The position numbers and the translations under genes were made by a program. Under the pieces are notes generated by a model that made no database searches, had not been told where the DNA came from, and saw nothing but the letters and a program-made list of their open reading frames with translations. Positions 9,030 through 18,433 of a DNA stretch of 64,000 bases are shown here, one piece after another; within the stretch, counting starts at the first letter, position 1, and each line of letters opens with the position of its first letter. The DNA comes from Bradyrhizobium sp. CSS354 (GTDB lineage: Bacteria > Pseudomonadota > Alphaproteobacteria > Rhizobiales > Xanthobacteraceae), in contig NZ_JAACFU010000002.1 of the NCBI RefSeq assembly GCF_029051725.1, positions 558,001 through 622,000 on the forward strand, read 5' to 3'.

Positions 9030-10217
9030 TTACCGGCGCCTGGGCGGCTCGTCGGGCCGCCTATGAAGAAGCTGCCCGGCGATGGTCGGGAACAGCAACA
9101 CCGACAAAACTGCAGCTCCCACCAGCACGGAGCCCATCTGCTGGCTCATGGTTTTTGCACGAACGGCGATCTCGGTGATGACCACGACCAATGAAAGCGA
9201 GGCGACCGAACTGTAAAGCGCAAACGGTATCCGTTCTGCGGGCTTCAGATCCCTGCGATACAGAAATACCGGCGCGCCTCGCACCAGCAGAAAAAGCACG
9301 AGCGCGACCGGTATTAGCAACATCGTGACGACGCTACCGGTTATTGACGCGAGATCGAATTTTATACCCGTGCCGACGAAAAAGAACGGGATGAACCACC
9401 CGAAGAAGATGGCATCAATTTTCATCCGCGGTGCTTTTCCGTCCGGCCCTTGTGTACCCAGCCCCACGACCAATCCCGCAGCAAAGGCTCCCAATATGCT
9501 CTCGAACCCGAAGCGCTCCGACAGAACGAAGAAGGCGGCAAACAGTAGCAGAGTAATGCGAACTGGAAGCTGGGAGCTCCCATGCAGCGAGCGAGCCAGG
9601 AGGGCGACAACACGGGGCGGACGTAGCCCCAAGCTGATTGCGGCCGCCAAAACTACGACCACAAGGAATGCCACCAGGAAACCAAACTCCTGGACAGTCG
9701 TGTACTGCTGGCTAAGCAGCAACGACATTGCGACAATCGGTCCTAGTTCGCCCATTGTCCCTGCGGCGATAAAAAAACGCCCGAACGGTGTGTCGAGTTG
9801 ATTTGCATCACGCAAAATGGGTAGCAGCGTACCCAGCGCGGTTGTGGCAAGAGCCAATGCCAAGATCATAGGATCATGGAGCGAACTCGCACGAAGGATG
9901 GCTGCCGCTGACACCGCAAGCAAGACTGACATTCCCCACCCGCCCATCGCAAGCAACAAGGGCCGTCCGCGAATTCTTTCGAACTCGAGCTCCATGCCCG
10001 CCATGAAGAGCGTAGCCGCCATTCCGAAGGCGAACATAGAGGCCAAGACGCCGTCGAATCGCACCCAGCCAAGAACTTGCGGGCCGATGATGACGCCTAA
10101 CACGACTTCAAGCACTACCGCTGGAATGCGAAATCCGATCGGAAGCTCAGCAAGCAAAGGTCCGGCGACGGCCATGACCAGAACCAGAAGGACAGGCGAA
10201 TGAGTGTCAGCCAACAT
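9030..10217 (-). CDS. CPA2-type Na+/H+ or K+/H+ antiporter
   Basis: About 395 residues with 11-12 hydrophobic helices over its whole length, matching the sodium/hydrogen exchanger domain of the KefB/CPA2 group. It has the expected conserved helix-breaking segments (GFESILGAFAAGLVVG; IPFFFVGTGIKFDL). No regulatory TrkA-N domain follows, so it is a membrane part only. It would exchange monovalent cations for protons across the inner membrane. ATG 10217 has an AGGA ribosome binding site six bases upstream; the longer frame from 10328 would overlap the stop of the upstream chaA-like gene. The two genes form one operon behind the element at 11522. Confidence 0.8.
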   Translation of the reverse strand: MLADTHSPVLLVLVMAVAGPLLAELPIGFRIPAVVLEVVLGVIIGPQVLGWVRFDGVLASMFAFGMAATLFMAGMELEFERIRGRPLLLAMGGWGMSVLLAVSAAAILRASSLHDPMILALALATTALGTLLPILRDANQLDTPFGRFFIAAGTMGELGPIVAMSLLLSQQYTTVQEFGFLVAFLVVVVLAAAISLGLRPPRVVALLARSLHGSSQLPVRITLLLFAAFFVLSERFGFESILGAFAAGLVVGLGTQGPDGKAPRMKIDAIFFGWFIPFFFVGTGIKFDLASITGSVVTMLLIPVALVLFLLVRGAPVFLYRRDLKPAERIPFALYSSVASLSLVVVITEIAVRAKTMSQQMGSVLVGAAVLSVLLFPTIAGQLLHRRPDEPPRRR

Positions 10218-10311
10218 TCCAAGTCCTATTGATTCTTCCCCTGCCAAGCCGCGACGAAGACGCGTCTCTGCAATGATCGAATGGATGATAGTCCGGAAGG
10301 ATTGCGTTTCA

Positions 10312-11391
10312 TCATGGCACAACGGCAAAAAATAAATACGCCGCGAACATGACGAGATGCACGATTCCCTGAAGCACGGTTGTTCGCCCCGTGCCGAGAG
10401 TGATCACACCGAGAAGCAGAGTCAGGGCGAGAAGCCCCTGCTCCTTCGCATCCAGCCCAAGCTCCAGACGGTATCCGAGCGCAATTGAAACTGCCGCTAC
10501 CGCAGGGATCGTGAGACCGATCGTGGCGAGCGCCGAGCCGAGCGCTAAGTTCAAGCTGGTTTGCAATCTGTTGTTTCGCGCCGCTTTGATTGCTGCTCCC
10601 GCTTCCGGCAGCAGAACCAGCAGAGCGATGATGATGCCGACGACTGATTCCGGCACGTGGAGATAACTGATTCCCCGTTCGATCGAAGGCGTCAGAATCT
10701 TGCCGAGAGCGACCACGGCGGCAAGCGAAACCAGGAGAAGCCCTGCGCTTAGCGCGGTCGCTCTATTGTCGGGCAGCGCGACATGGTCGTCGTTGCTTGG
10801 TGGCTTGACCGGCAGAAAATAATGACGGTGGCGTACCGTCTGGATGAAGACAAATGCGAAGTACAGCACTAGCGATACAAGGCCGGCGAAGATGAGTTGC
10901 GGCGTGTTGTACAGGGGGCCGAGTTCCTGTGCCGCGAGATTCGGAAGAATCATCGTTAGGCCGGTGAGCGCGACGAGAACCGCCATCGCCGCACTCGCAC
11001 CCTGAGCCTGGAATCCCTGTTCGTGGTGACGAATGCCGCCCCACAATAGACACGCGCCTACGATGCCATTGCACACGATCATGACGGCAGCAAAGACCGT
11101 GTCACGAGCTAACGCCGCTTTTTCGGCCGGCGCGGCGACCATAACCGAAACGATCAGGGCCGTTTCAATTACTGTTACAGCCAAGGCAAGAACAAGTGTT
11201 CCATACGGCTCACCAACACGGTGGGCAACCACCTCGGCATGGTAAACGGCTGCAAAAACGGTACCCAGCAACACGGCTCCGGCGAGTCCACCGACGATGA
11301 CCCAGGTACCGATGAAGGGGGCCATCGCGAGCAGCAGCCACGCCATCGCGGGCCAAGCCCAGCTCCACCGCGGCGTACTCGCTACAGTCAT
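10312..11391 (-). CDS. chaA: ChaA-like Ca2+(Na+)/H+ antiporter
   Basis: 359 residues with about 11 transmembrane helices and the two-repeat architecture of the CaCA family. The first repeat contains GEPYGTLVLALAVTVIETAL, close to the ChaA signature with its key Glu; the second repeat has VVGIIIALLVLLPEAGAAI with the matching Glu. It exports Ca2+ or Na+ in exchange for protons and usually protects against alkaline or salt stress. It is the first gene of a two-gene antiporter operon. A GCCG-N5-GCATA element lies 130 bp upstream of the start. Confidence 0.88.
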   Translation of the reverse strand: MTVASTPRWSWAWPAMAWLLLAMAPFIGTWVIVGGLAGAVLLGTVFAAVYHAEVVAHRVGEPYGTLVLALAVTVIETALIVSVMVAAPAEKAALARDTVFAAVMIVCNGIVGACLLWGGIRHHEQGFQAQGASAAMAVLVALTGLTMILPNLAAQELGPLYNTPQLIFAGLVSLVLYFAFVFIQTVRHRHYFLPVKPPSNDDHVALPDNRATALSAGLLLVSLAAVVALGKILTPSIERGISYLHVPESVVGIIIALLVLLPEAGAAIKAARNNRLQTSLNLALGSALATIGLTIPAVAAVSIALGYRLELGLDAKEQGLLALTLLLGVITLGTGRTTVLQGIVHLVMFAAYLFFAVVP

Positions 11392-11521
11392 GACGCGCAG
11401 CCCGCGTCAGAAAGCAATGTCCGCTGATGGTTGCTCTGGATCTGGTAATTAACACGCATCCGGTTCTCCCCCGCACCCAGCTGGGCTGTTCTGGATCGTG
11501 ATTGGTATTTTCGCCACCCAC

Positions 11522-11535
11522 TATGCAGTTTCGGC
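11522..11535 (-). promoter_or_regulatory. GCCG-N5-GCATA element upstream of chaA operon
   Basis: Reads GCCGAAACTGCATA on the minus strand, followed by GT. It lies 130 bp upstream of the chaA-like start codon. Member of the 18-copy family described in the findings. Confidence 0.75.
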
Positions 11536-11709
11536 TGAGACGTCCGATCGCATCATACTTGTGCAAAGGCTCCCAATGGCGCTCGGCTCGGCCAGACGCC
11601 ACATTTTGCACTAGCGATCGGAACCAGTTTGATAAGGCTTGCGCCCGGCCACATTTCGCCCGACTTTCTGCTCTCGACATAAAATTGACGATGGAGAACG
11701 GCGTCCCCC

Positions 11710-12590
11710 TATGACGATCACACAAAGCAAGAAAATTTCCGCGTGTCCTAGCTGGCTCGAACTGAGCGAGGACCGCAGGAGCTTCGTCTATCTCGAGGAT
11801 CGAGCCGAGATAATTCGAAAGATCTTTGAACTTTCGATTGGCGGGTTGGGCAGCTACGCAATAACCAACTTTCTCGAGAAGCAGGGCATCCCTCCGTTCG
11901 GATCATCGCTCAAATGGGACCACACCACGATAGATAGCATGCTCCGCAACCGCGCGGTCTTAGGGGAGTATCAGCCGAAGAGTTATGCCGGCGGGCGAAG
12001 CAAGGGGATTCCGACGGGTCCGCCCGTGCCGGACTACTATCCCGCCGTGATAGACGAAGATACCTTCCAAAAAGCTCAGGCCGCCCGCCAACAAAATTTG
12101 ATGACCGGCCGCGGGCGAAAAGGGAAATGATCTAGCAAACCTGTTCGATGGACTTGCCACATGCGCATACTGCGGGAGCGAAGTCCGGTTTCTTAGTAGT
12201 CACCCTTATAAGAGCCTAGCCTGTGCGAAGGTGCTCGACGAAGGCGGCTGCACGAGAACGGCATGGTCCTACCAAGATTTCGAAGCAAACGTTTTACAGT
12301 TTTTGGCCCACCCTGCGCTTCTGGAAGCAGCGGAGCCTTCGCGGAAGGACGAGCTTCGAAATCTCGTTGGAGACATCGTCCGCTTGGGCGACGATGGCGA
12401 CCCTTACGTCCTTCGTTACTCCATCGCCCTAAGTCTCAGAAAGATCGTGACGCGGCTTACGCTTTCAAGCAGCGGGTCTACCCCCGGGAATCGTCTGGCG
12501 AATGCAGCCGTTCGACGCGACGTCAAAGGACGATTCTACGAGCTGCGTTTGTGGGACGGTGACATCTACAGGGGCATCTCAACGAGCTGA
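11710..12590 (+). pseudogene. Serine recombinase lacking its catalytic domain, frameshifted
   Basis: Begins inside the 'recombinase' domain (ISACPSWLELSEDRRSF) with no resolvase catalytic domain before it. It continues to GRGRKGK, then shifts by one frame near 12120 into a zinc-ribbon segment with CAYCGSE (about 12168) and a C-terminal coiled region (WSYQDFEANVLQFLAHP) ending at 12590. It is a different lineage from the recombinase at 5683. It has lost its N terminus and carries a frameshift, so it is not functional. Its 3' third is duplicated downstream at 12883. Confidence 0.8.
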
Positions 12591-12870
12591 GTTGAGGCCT
12601 ACGGCCGTTTCGAGGTCTCTTCTATCACTATGATGAAGTCACAAGCGACCGACAAGGCAACATCTTTTTGGGTCGAAGCGACCGGCGTTCCTACGTTCGT
12701 TCCACCCGCATTCCACAATCATCATGGCCGGCCCAGCCCAGGCCGAGACGCGTAGCCTAGAAATCGTCGAGAGACGTTTCGGCTCAACCGCGCTGCAGGG
12801 AACGCAATCTTAGGTTGTCCTAATCTGCGGGGCACCAATGGAAAAACCCCCAGCAGTTTTCTGCCGAGAG
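12203..12870 (+). repeat. Tandem duplication, unit 1 (recombinase tail plus terminator)
   Basis: From CCCTTATAAGAGCC at 12203 through the recombinase C terminus, a non-coding tail (to about 12800) and a degenerate copy of the porin terminator (12841-12870). It matches 12883-13512 closely, with about 70 bp extra in unit 1 between the recombinase tail and the terminator. Confidence 0.75.
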
Positions 12871-12882
12871 CCTTTGGATGTA

Positions 12883-13271
12883 ACCCTTACAAGAGCCTGG
12901 TCTGTGCGAAGGTGCTCGATGAAAACGGGTGCACGCGGACGGCATGGTCCTACCAAGATTTCGAAGCAAACGTTTGGCAGTTTTTGGCCCACCCTGCGCT
13001 CCTGGACTCAGCCGAGCCCTCGCGGAAGGACGAGCTTCGAAATCTGGTTGGAGACATCGTCCGCTTGGGTGACGACGGCGACCTTTACGTCACTCGTTAC
13101 TCCATCGCCCTAAGTCTCAGAAAGATCGTGACGCAGCTCACGCTTTCAAGCAGCGGGTCTACTCCGGGGAATCGTCTGGCGGATGCAGCTGTTCGACGCG
13201 ACGTCAAAGGACGATTCTACGAGCTGCGTTTGTGGGACGGCGCCATCTACAGGGGCATCTCAACTACCTGA
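12883..13271 (+). pseudogene. Duplicated serine recombinase C-terminal fragment
   Basis: Encodes the same tail as 12203-12590 (CTRTAWSYQDFEANV through WDGAIYRGIST) with a handful of amino-acid differences. It has no catalytic domain and no start signal of its own. The frame is conserved although the piece cannot be functional alone, so the duplication looks fairly recent or was made by homologous exchange. Confidence 0.75.
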
Positions 13272-13481
13272 GTTGAGGCCAATGGCCGTTTCAAAGTCTC
13301 TTTTACCACTATGATGAAGTCACAAGCGACTGACAAGGCAACATCTTTTTGGCTCGACGAGACGCTTAGCCTAGAAATCGTCGAGAGACGATTCGGCTCA
13401 CCGCGCTGCGGGGAGAGCAGGCTTAGCTGTCCTGCTCAGCCTGATGCCCCTCAGCGAGACCTCGTCACTGCCACCGAACGC

Positions 13482-13510
13482 AAAAACCCCCGGCAGTTTC
13501 CCGCCGAGGG
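13482..13510 (-). terminator. Rho-independent terminator of the porin gene
   Basis: On the minus strand CCCTCGGCGG and CTGCCGGGGG pair fully (two wobbles) around a GAAA tetraloop and are followed by TTTTTG. It lies 30 bp after the porin stop codon. A degenerate copy lies at 12841-12870 within the tandem duplication. Confidence 0.85.
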
Positions 13511-13540
13511 CTCTTGGAGGTTAGGTCCTTAGTGCCAAAC

Positions 13541-15124
13541 TTACCAGTTCCGCTGAGCGCGGAGCAGCAGGGTCAGCGAGTCCTGATCCTTCAGCTCGTA
13601 GAATGCGGCCGGCTTGGCAACCGCGAAGTTGCTTCCCGCGGCCACGACGCCAGCGTACTTCTGGTCGACGTGCGTCCAGTTGAAGTCAGCCGAGAACGTC
13701 AGGTTCTTGACCGGGGTCCAGCGGGTGATCAAGCCCACCTGACCGACGTTGAAGTCCGGGTTACACGAGGTCAACCCTGCGACCGCCGTGAAGACACCGG
13801 TGGGACCGCAGAGGAAGGTCTTGGCACCGCCGCCAAACTGAGCTGCAGCGTAAGCACCGTAGATTGCGGTGTTCCAGTATGGATCCCAGTTGTGGGTGTA
13901 GGCACCGCGGAAGCCCCAAGTCTTGATGGACTCCTGCTGGCCGCCATTGATAAACACGGTGTCCGGAGCGCTCACAGCAGCGACGCTGCCGTAAGCACCG
14001 GCGCCCGAGGTGCCGTACATGACGTACGAGCTACCCGCCAGGTTCTGGAAGTTGTAGCGGGTCGCGCCGTCCGTGTAGACGCCCGAAATGTTGATCACGT
14101 CACCCGCACCAGTCGGGATGTTCTTGATCGACAGAGCGAGTTGAACCGCCCAACCCCACTTGTCGTCGGGGTGGCCAGTCGGCTCGGTCGCACCGTAGTA
14201 GGCAACGTGGTTGTCATGCGCAGCAACCGACGCCTGGAACAGACCCCAAGCCTGGTCGACACGCACCATACCGACGAGGTTCGGAGAACGCGTACCGCCG
14301 ATGGCGTTGGCACCCACCGCACCAAGGGTAAGCCCGGCGATAGCACCCGCACCACCAGGCGCACCGATGCTGCTCAGATTGAGGTTGCCGGCATCATAGT
14401 AAGCCGCCCTATCTTCCGCCGAGAACGACGCCGTGATGCCCTGACCGAAGTCAGCGGTGTAGGTGAACTGGTTGACACCAGTGACCGTGCCGCTGCCGCC
14501 GACGAGGCTGTCGATGTTGTTACCAGGATAGTTGGTCCAGGGCGCGTCGAACTGCGACACGGCCTTACCCATCGTGAACCCAGCGAACTGGATGAAGGCA
14601 TAGTACACGCCGAGCGAGCCGCCCGAGGTACCACCGTCGGTCGGGTTGATCGTCGTGCCAACCAGCGCCGGGGTCGCACCAGCGTTATTGATGGCCACCG
14701 TGCTGGAATAGGCAGTGCCGCCGAAGCCGGAGCCGGTGCCCTGATAGCTGCCGGTGGTCCAGGAGAAGGTCGCATCGAAGAACGTGCGAACGACGCCGTA
14801 TTCGGTGGCAGTACGCGTGTCGATGTTGAGATCTTCACGAGCGCGCCAAGTGTAGTAGTTGCTCAGGCGGTTACGCGCACCACCGGGAGACCCGTTGGAA
14901 ATGCCGTAGACGCTGTTGGTGCCCAGCGCGACTTCAGCGCGCAGGTAACCACCCAGCTTGATGCAGGTGTCAGTGCCCGGGATGTAGTAGAACCCAGCAC
15001 CATAGAGCGAACAGATCTTCACGTATTCGACCGCCTTGGCCTTTACGGGAAGATCAGCCGCTTGTGCTCCACCAACGGCGAGCAGAGCTGCCGCGGAACC
15101 GAGCAAAAGGCCCTTGAACTTCAT
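13541..15124 (-). CDS. Outer-membrane porin, Omp2/porin_2 family
   Basis: 527 residues. Signal peptide of 22-24 residues ending AQAADLPVKAKAVEYVKICS, the standard beginning of Bradyrhizobium porins, then a long Gly/Ala/Tyr-rich beta-barrel ending in LRAQRNW with the C-terminal aromatic residue. It forms trimeric general-diffusion pores in the outer membrane. ATG 15124 has a strong GGAGG ribosome binding site; the open frame upstream to 15205 is ignored. Strong coding bias gives long antisense open frames across it, which are shadows. Monocistronic, with its own terminator. No regulon element precedes it. Confidence 0.93.
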   Translation of the reverse strand: MKFKGLLLGSAAALLAVGGAQAADLPVKAKAVEYVKICSLYGAGFYYIPGTDTCIKLGGYLRAEVALGTNSVYGISNGSPGGARNRLSNYYTWRAREDLNIDTRTATEYGVVRTFFDATFSWTTGSYQGTGSGFGGTAYSSTVAINNAGATPALVGTTINPTDGGTSGGSLGVYYAFIQFAGFTMGKAVSQFDAPWTNYPGNNIDSLVGGSGTVTGVNQFTYTADFGQGITASFSAEDRAAYYDAGNLNLSSIGAPGGAGAIAGLTLGAVGANAIGGTRSPNLVGMVRVDQAWGLFQASVAAHDNHVAYYGATEPTGHPDDKWGWAVQLALSIKNIPTGAGDVINISGVYTDGATRYNFQNLAGSSYVMYGTSGAGAYGSVAAVSAPDTVFINGGQQESIKTWGFRGAYTHNWDPYWNTAIYGAYAAAQFGGGAKTFLCGPTGVFTAVAGLTSCNPDFNVGQVGLITRWTPVKNLTFSADFNWTHVDQKYAGVVAAGSNFAVAKPAAFYELKDQDSLTLLLRAQRNW

Positions 15125-16198
15125 GTTAAACCTCCAAGTTGAAGCCCCGTACAATCCCTCGTACAAAGGCCGTTGAGCTACCCGCGAAAAGACGTTGGAA
15201 ATCAACGCATCCTCGTAACGATGGTCTACTTAAGCGAACCACCTAAGACGGGACGACCTCGGGATGCCCCCCTCCGTCGCACTCACGATATGAGGCAAAG
15301 ACCTCCGATCAATCAATGACAGAGTGCCTCGGATGAGGTCGGAATGGCGCGTTTTTGGACGGATGTTGCACAAATATCACTTTTTGCTGAACATGGGCAG
15401 CGGCCTAGTACCTTGTTATTGCTTAGAAATTTGCCTGACATTCACAAAGTCGGTCAGGGAACCATTTCCTGCGGATCGGGTTCTCCCCAGCCTTGGCGCT
15501 TGGGCTCAAGGGATCACGTGGCAGAATCATTCATCCCAGGCGCCGTGCAAGCATGTGAATGAGCGAGAGCTTCGGCTTAGTGCACGGTGAGCAGATGCAG
15601 TCTGCACAGATTCGGGATCAGCGCTCTTGAGCGACGCGCGGACGGAGCGTCTGACAGCGCTTTGCCGTATCCGGCGCGGACTGCTCGCCTTTTTTAGGTC
15701 TAGGATTGCTACCGGGTTTTCCTTGGACTGGCTACATATCCAGAGGAACGGACAGACCAAACCCGGACGTACAAAGTGTACTGGCCATGAGCTTTGTTCA
15801 GCCCAGCTTGTTCCATTCCCTCCCCCTCTCTCGCTGATGACTGAGACGAGCAGACATCTTGTCCGAAGGCGCGCGTCGTCACCAGTTGCACAGATGCTAC
15901 CACCCACGAGTCGGGAAGCAGCGTCTTTTCTCGGTTGCGTGCAATGAAGTACTTGGCAGCCCCTTCGCCAGCCTGCATCGTGCGCCACAGGACGACACCG
16001 GTGAAGACAAGACGACGCTCAGAACTCGATCATAAGCTCACGATGAATGTCGATCCCGCTTAGGCCCGCTGGATCGTTGAGCAAGTCGTGCGACGTCCGG
16101 ATCAACGTCGTAAACAGACCTCCGCTCGAAAGGCCAAATACGCATGTTGTGGACCAACCCGTTCTGCCACAGGACGCCCGCAGGTGATTAGCTTAATC
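15125..16198. other. 1.07-kb intergenic region, no gene supported
   Basis: Holds the porin promoter region and several short open frames on both strands (for example 15527-15988 minus) without recognisable products or ribosome binding sites. Nothing else identified. Confidence 0.5.
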
Positions 16199-16236
16199 AA
16201 AAAAACGACGGGTGCCTCGCTATCGGGGGCACCCGT
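16199..16236 (-). terminator. Rho-independent terminator of sulfatase 1
   Basis: Nine-bp stem ACGGGTGCC/GGCACCCGT (16208-16216 and 16228-16236) followed on the minus strand by CG and seven Ts. It lies 25 bp after the sulfatase stop codon. Confidence 0.88.
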
Positions 16237-16260
16237 ACAAGTTAGTTAACGAAGCTCAAT

Positions 16261-17976
16261 TTACTTGGCGATCGCTGCTTGGGCGGCAGCGATCTTCGCT
16301 TTCACAGCCTCAAGATTAAAACTCGCGCCCTTCTGCATCGGCGGAAACTCGATCGCAGTCATCGCCAGCTTTTCAACCTGTTGTTGGACAAATACGAAGC
16401 GCCAGAATTCGTATTTGAACCAATCGAAATATTGCTGCGCGCCCTCCTTGGTCCCATTGTTCGGCCAGCCCGTGCGCTCAAACGGATCGAGGCGGAGGTT
16501 GGTTATGTAGGGTACGTCGGGCTTGCTTTTGTCACCCAGCCAGCCCCCGGGCTGGTCGATGAAACGAAACTTGTAGTCATCGATGCGAACCGCGCCGAGT
16601 TCGCTTTCGCCGAAGTACCAGATCTCGTGCCTTTTCGACGGCCCCTGACCGGTGATCATATCCATCTGGTTGTAACCATCGAGATGGCATTTGAACGTGG
16701 CGTCGCCGATCTGTTTTCCCTTCTTCAATTCTTCCGCAATGTTGGGATTGCCCGCGGCTGCAAGAAGTGTCGGGAACCAGTCGAGGCCGGAGATCATGCC
16801 ATTTTCCACCCTGCCCGCCGGCACTTTGCCGGGCCACCGGATCATTGCTGGCGCGCGGAAGCCGCCTTCCATCACCGTGCCTTTGCTCTGCGCGAAAGGC
16901 GTCTGTCCGCCGTCAGGCCAGGTGAACACTTCGGTGCCGTTGTCGGTCGTGAAGATGACGATGGTGTTGTCGTCGACCCCCATGTCCTTGAGCTTCTTCA
17001 TAACGATACCGACGTCATCGTCGAGTTGCGCCATGCCGGCTTCATGGATCGTCCAGCCGTTCTTGGAGTTGCGTAACGCCTGATATTTCGGCGACAGATG
17101 GGTGACGATGTGCATGCGGGTCGGGTTGAGCCACAGGAAAAACGGCTTGTTCTCAGCCTTGGCCTTATCGATGAAAGCCAGCGAGAAGTCGCGAATTTCG
17201 TCGTCCACAGTTTCCATTCGCTTCGGATAGAGCGTTCCGGCGTCCTCGATCTTTTGCTTGCCTACCCTGCCCCAGCGTGGATCTACCGTCGCGTCGTCAA
17301 CGCTGGTGGCATATGAATGAATCATGTTCCGCGGACCGACGGTGTTCAGCAAATCCTGCGGATAGGCGGGATGAGCTGGATCTTCCATCGCGTCGAGATG
17401 ATAGAGGTAGCCGAAGAATTCGTCGAAGCCGTGAACGGTTGGCAAGAACTCGTTCTTATCACCGAGATGATTTTTCCCGAATTGGCCGGTCGCGTAGCCC
17501 ATTCCTTTTAGCGCCTGAGCGATCGTTACCGCCTGAGCCGGCAGACCAGTGGGAGCGCCGGCTTGCCCAACCGTAGTCATACCGGTGCGGATCGGCAGCT
17601 CGCCAGTGATGAAGTTGGCGCGGCCGGCCGTACAACTCGCCTCGGCGTAGTAGTCGGTGAACAGCATGCCCTCGGCGGCGATCTTGTCCAAATTCGGAGT
17701 CCGGCCGGCCATCATGCCGCGGTGATAAGCGCCAAGATTCCAGATGCCGATGTCGTCGCCCATGATGACGACGATGTTGGGCTTCTGTCCGGCAGACGCA
17801 GCTGCGGGCGCTGTCGTTGCCTGCTGCGCCTGGGCAGGGTTCGTCAACCCGACGGCTGCGAGTGCGGAGGCCGCGACCAGAGAGCTGCCGCTCAACAGCA
17901 ACTCGCGGCGTTTCAATCCTGCGCTGCTCGGCCCGCTAGAGAGCTCTGACTTCTCGGACGCCTTTTTGTCGCTCAT
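16261..17976 (-). CDS. Exported type I sulfatase 1 (arylsulfatase family)
   Basis: 571 residues. The N-terminal signal has KRRELLLSGSS before the hydrophobic core, which looks like a twin-arginine (Tat) signal; cleavage is probable near AQAQQ (residue ~51). Catalytic elements of the alkaline-phosphatase superfamily follow: MGDDIG (Asp74/Asp75, Ca2+), CTAGR with Cys115 as the formylglycine precursor, FGKNHLGD and FTTDNGTE. The motif has Ala where the classical C-x-P-x-R has Pro, shared with sulfatases 2 and 3. It would hydrolyse sulfate esters in the periplasm; the substrate is unknown. Monocistronic, with a terminator behind it and a GCCG-N5-GCATA element 136 bp upstream. The FGE gene at 18434 is the likely maturation enzyme. 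Confidence 0.9.
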   Translation of the reverse strand: MSDKKASEKSELSSGPSSAGLKRRELLLSGSSLVAASALAAVGLTNPAQAQQATTAPAAASAGQKPNIVVIMGDDIGIWNLGAYHRGMMAGRTPNLDKIAAEGMLFTDYYAEASCTAGRANFITGELPIRTGMTTVGQAGAPTGLPAQAVTIAQALKGMGYATGQFGKNHLGDKNEFLPTVHGFDEFFGYLYHLDAMEDPAHPAYPQDLLNTVGPRNMIHSYATSVDDATVDPRWGRVGKQKIEDAGTLYPKRMETVDDEIRDFSLAFIDKAKAENKPFFLWLNPTRMHIVTHLSPKYQALRNSKNGWTIHEAGMAQLDDDVGIVMKKLKDMGVDDNTIVIFTTDNGTEVFTWPDGGQTPFAQSKGTVMEGGFRAPAMIRWPGKVPAGRVENGMISGLDWFPTLLAAAGNPNIAEELKKGKQIGDATFKCHLDGYNQMDMITGQGPSKRHEIWYFGESELGAVRIDDYKFRFIDQPGGWLGDKSKPDVPYITNLRLDPFERTGWPNNGTKEGAQQYFDWFKYEFWRFVFVQQQVEKLAMTAIEFPPMQKGASFNLEAVKAKIAAAQAAIAK

Positions 17977-18112
17977 GACAGTCCTTTTTCCTGTTCGCGG
18001 TGGCTAACGGGCTTTAACTCAACCCAACGAATATCGCGCAGGGCACATCAGATCTTGCGATCCGACACGCTGATGCCGACGCCGCACTTTGACTGTGTTT
18101 CCAGCGATCGAC

Positions 18113-18126
18113 TATGCACAAACGGC
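18113..18126 (-). promoter_or_regulatory. GCCG-N5-GCATA element upstream of sulfatase 1
   Basis: Minus strand reads GCCGTTTGTGCATAGT, 136 bp from the sulfatase 1 start codon. Confidence 0.75.
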
Positions 18127-18259
18127 AGCCGCTTCGAATGCACGCATATGCGTTTTGGACTCAACCTCGACAGTCGCGGCATGTCAGCTAAGAGCCAAGG
18201 ACGAATGCGACACCGCACTGTTGGCGGCCGAGGGATCAACCTGAGCGCCGCCACACGCT

Positions 18260-18290
18260 AAAAACGTTAGCCTCCCTCTACAAGGGAGGC
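18260..18290 (-). terminator. Terminator of the FGE gene
   Basis: Eight-bp stem GCCTCCCT/AGGGAGGC (18270-18277 and 18283-18290) with loop CTACA. On the minus strand it is followed by TAACGTTTTT. It lies about 140 bp after the FGE stop codon. Confidence 0.7.
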
Positions 18291-18433
18291 AGCACACTGG
18301 AAAATACCTAGACCGAGAAACATTTTGCTCGTCGAGAACGCTAAGATGAACCGACACGAGCGTTGCAATAGCGCTTACATCGAGAAGCATCTGAGACATC
18401 GGCAGATGGCAAGCTAGGCAACGGCCTTTTACA

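Larger units (their letters stand above)
12883..13512 (+). repeat. Tandem duplication, unit 2
   Basis: Second copy of the unit at 12203-12870, diverged by scattered substitutions. It ends in the intact terminator of the porin gene that lies to its right on the other strand. Confidence 0.75.
17977..18433. other. Region between sulfatase 1 and FGE genes
   Basis: About 450 bp holding the regulon element (18113-18126), the FGE terminator hairpin (18270-18290) and short unsupported frames. No further gene is seen. Confidence 0.6.

Noticed and set aside
13514..15142. Long plus-strand open frame of 542 codons opposite the porin
   Set aside because: It is an antisense shadow of the porin caused by GC-rich codon bias; no signal peptide, domain or ribosome binding site.
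15527..15988. Minus-strand open frame of 153 codons between porin and sulfatase 1
   Set aside because: Arg/Ser/Cys-rich with no recognisable domain or start signal; probably not a gene.
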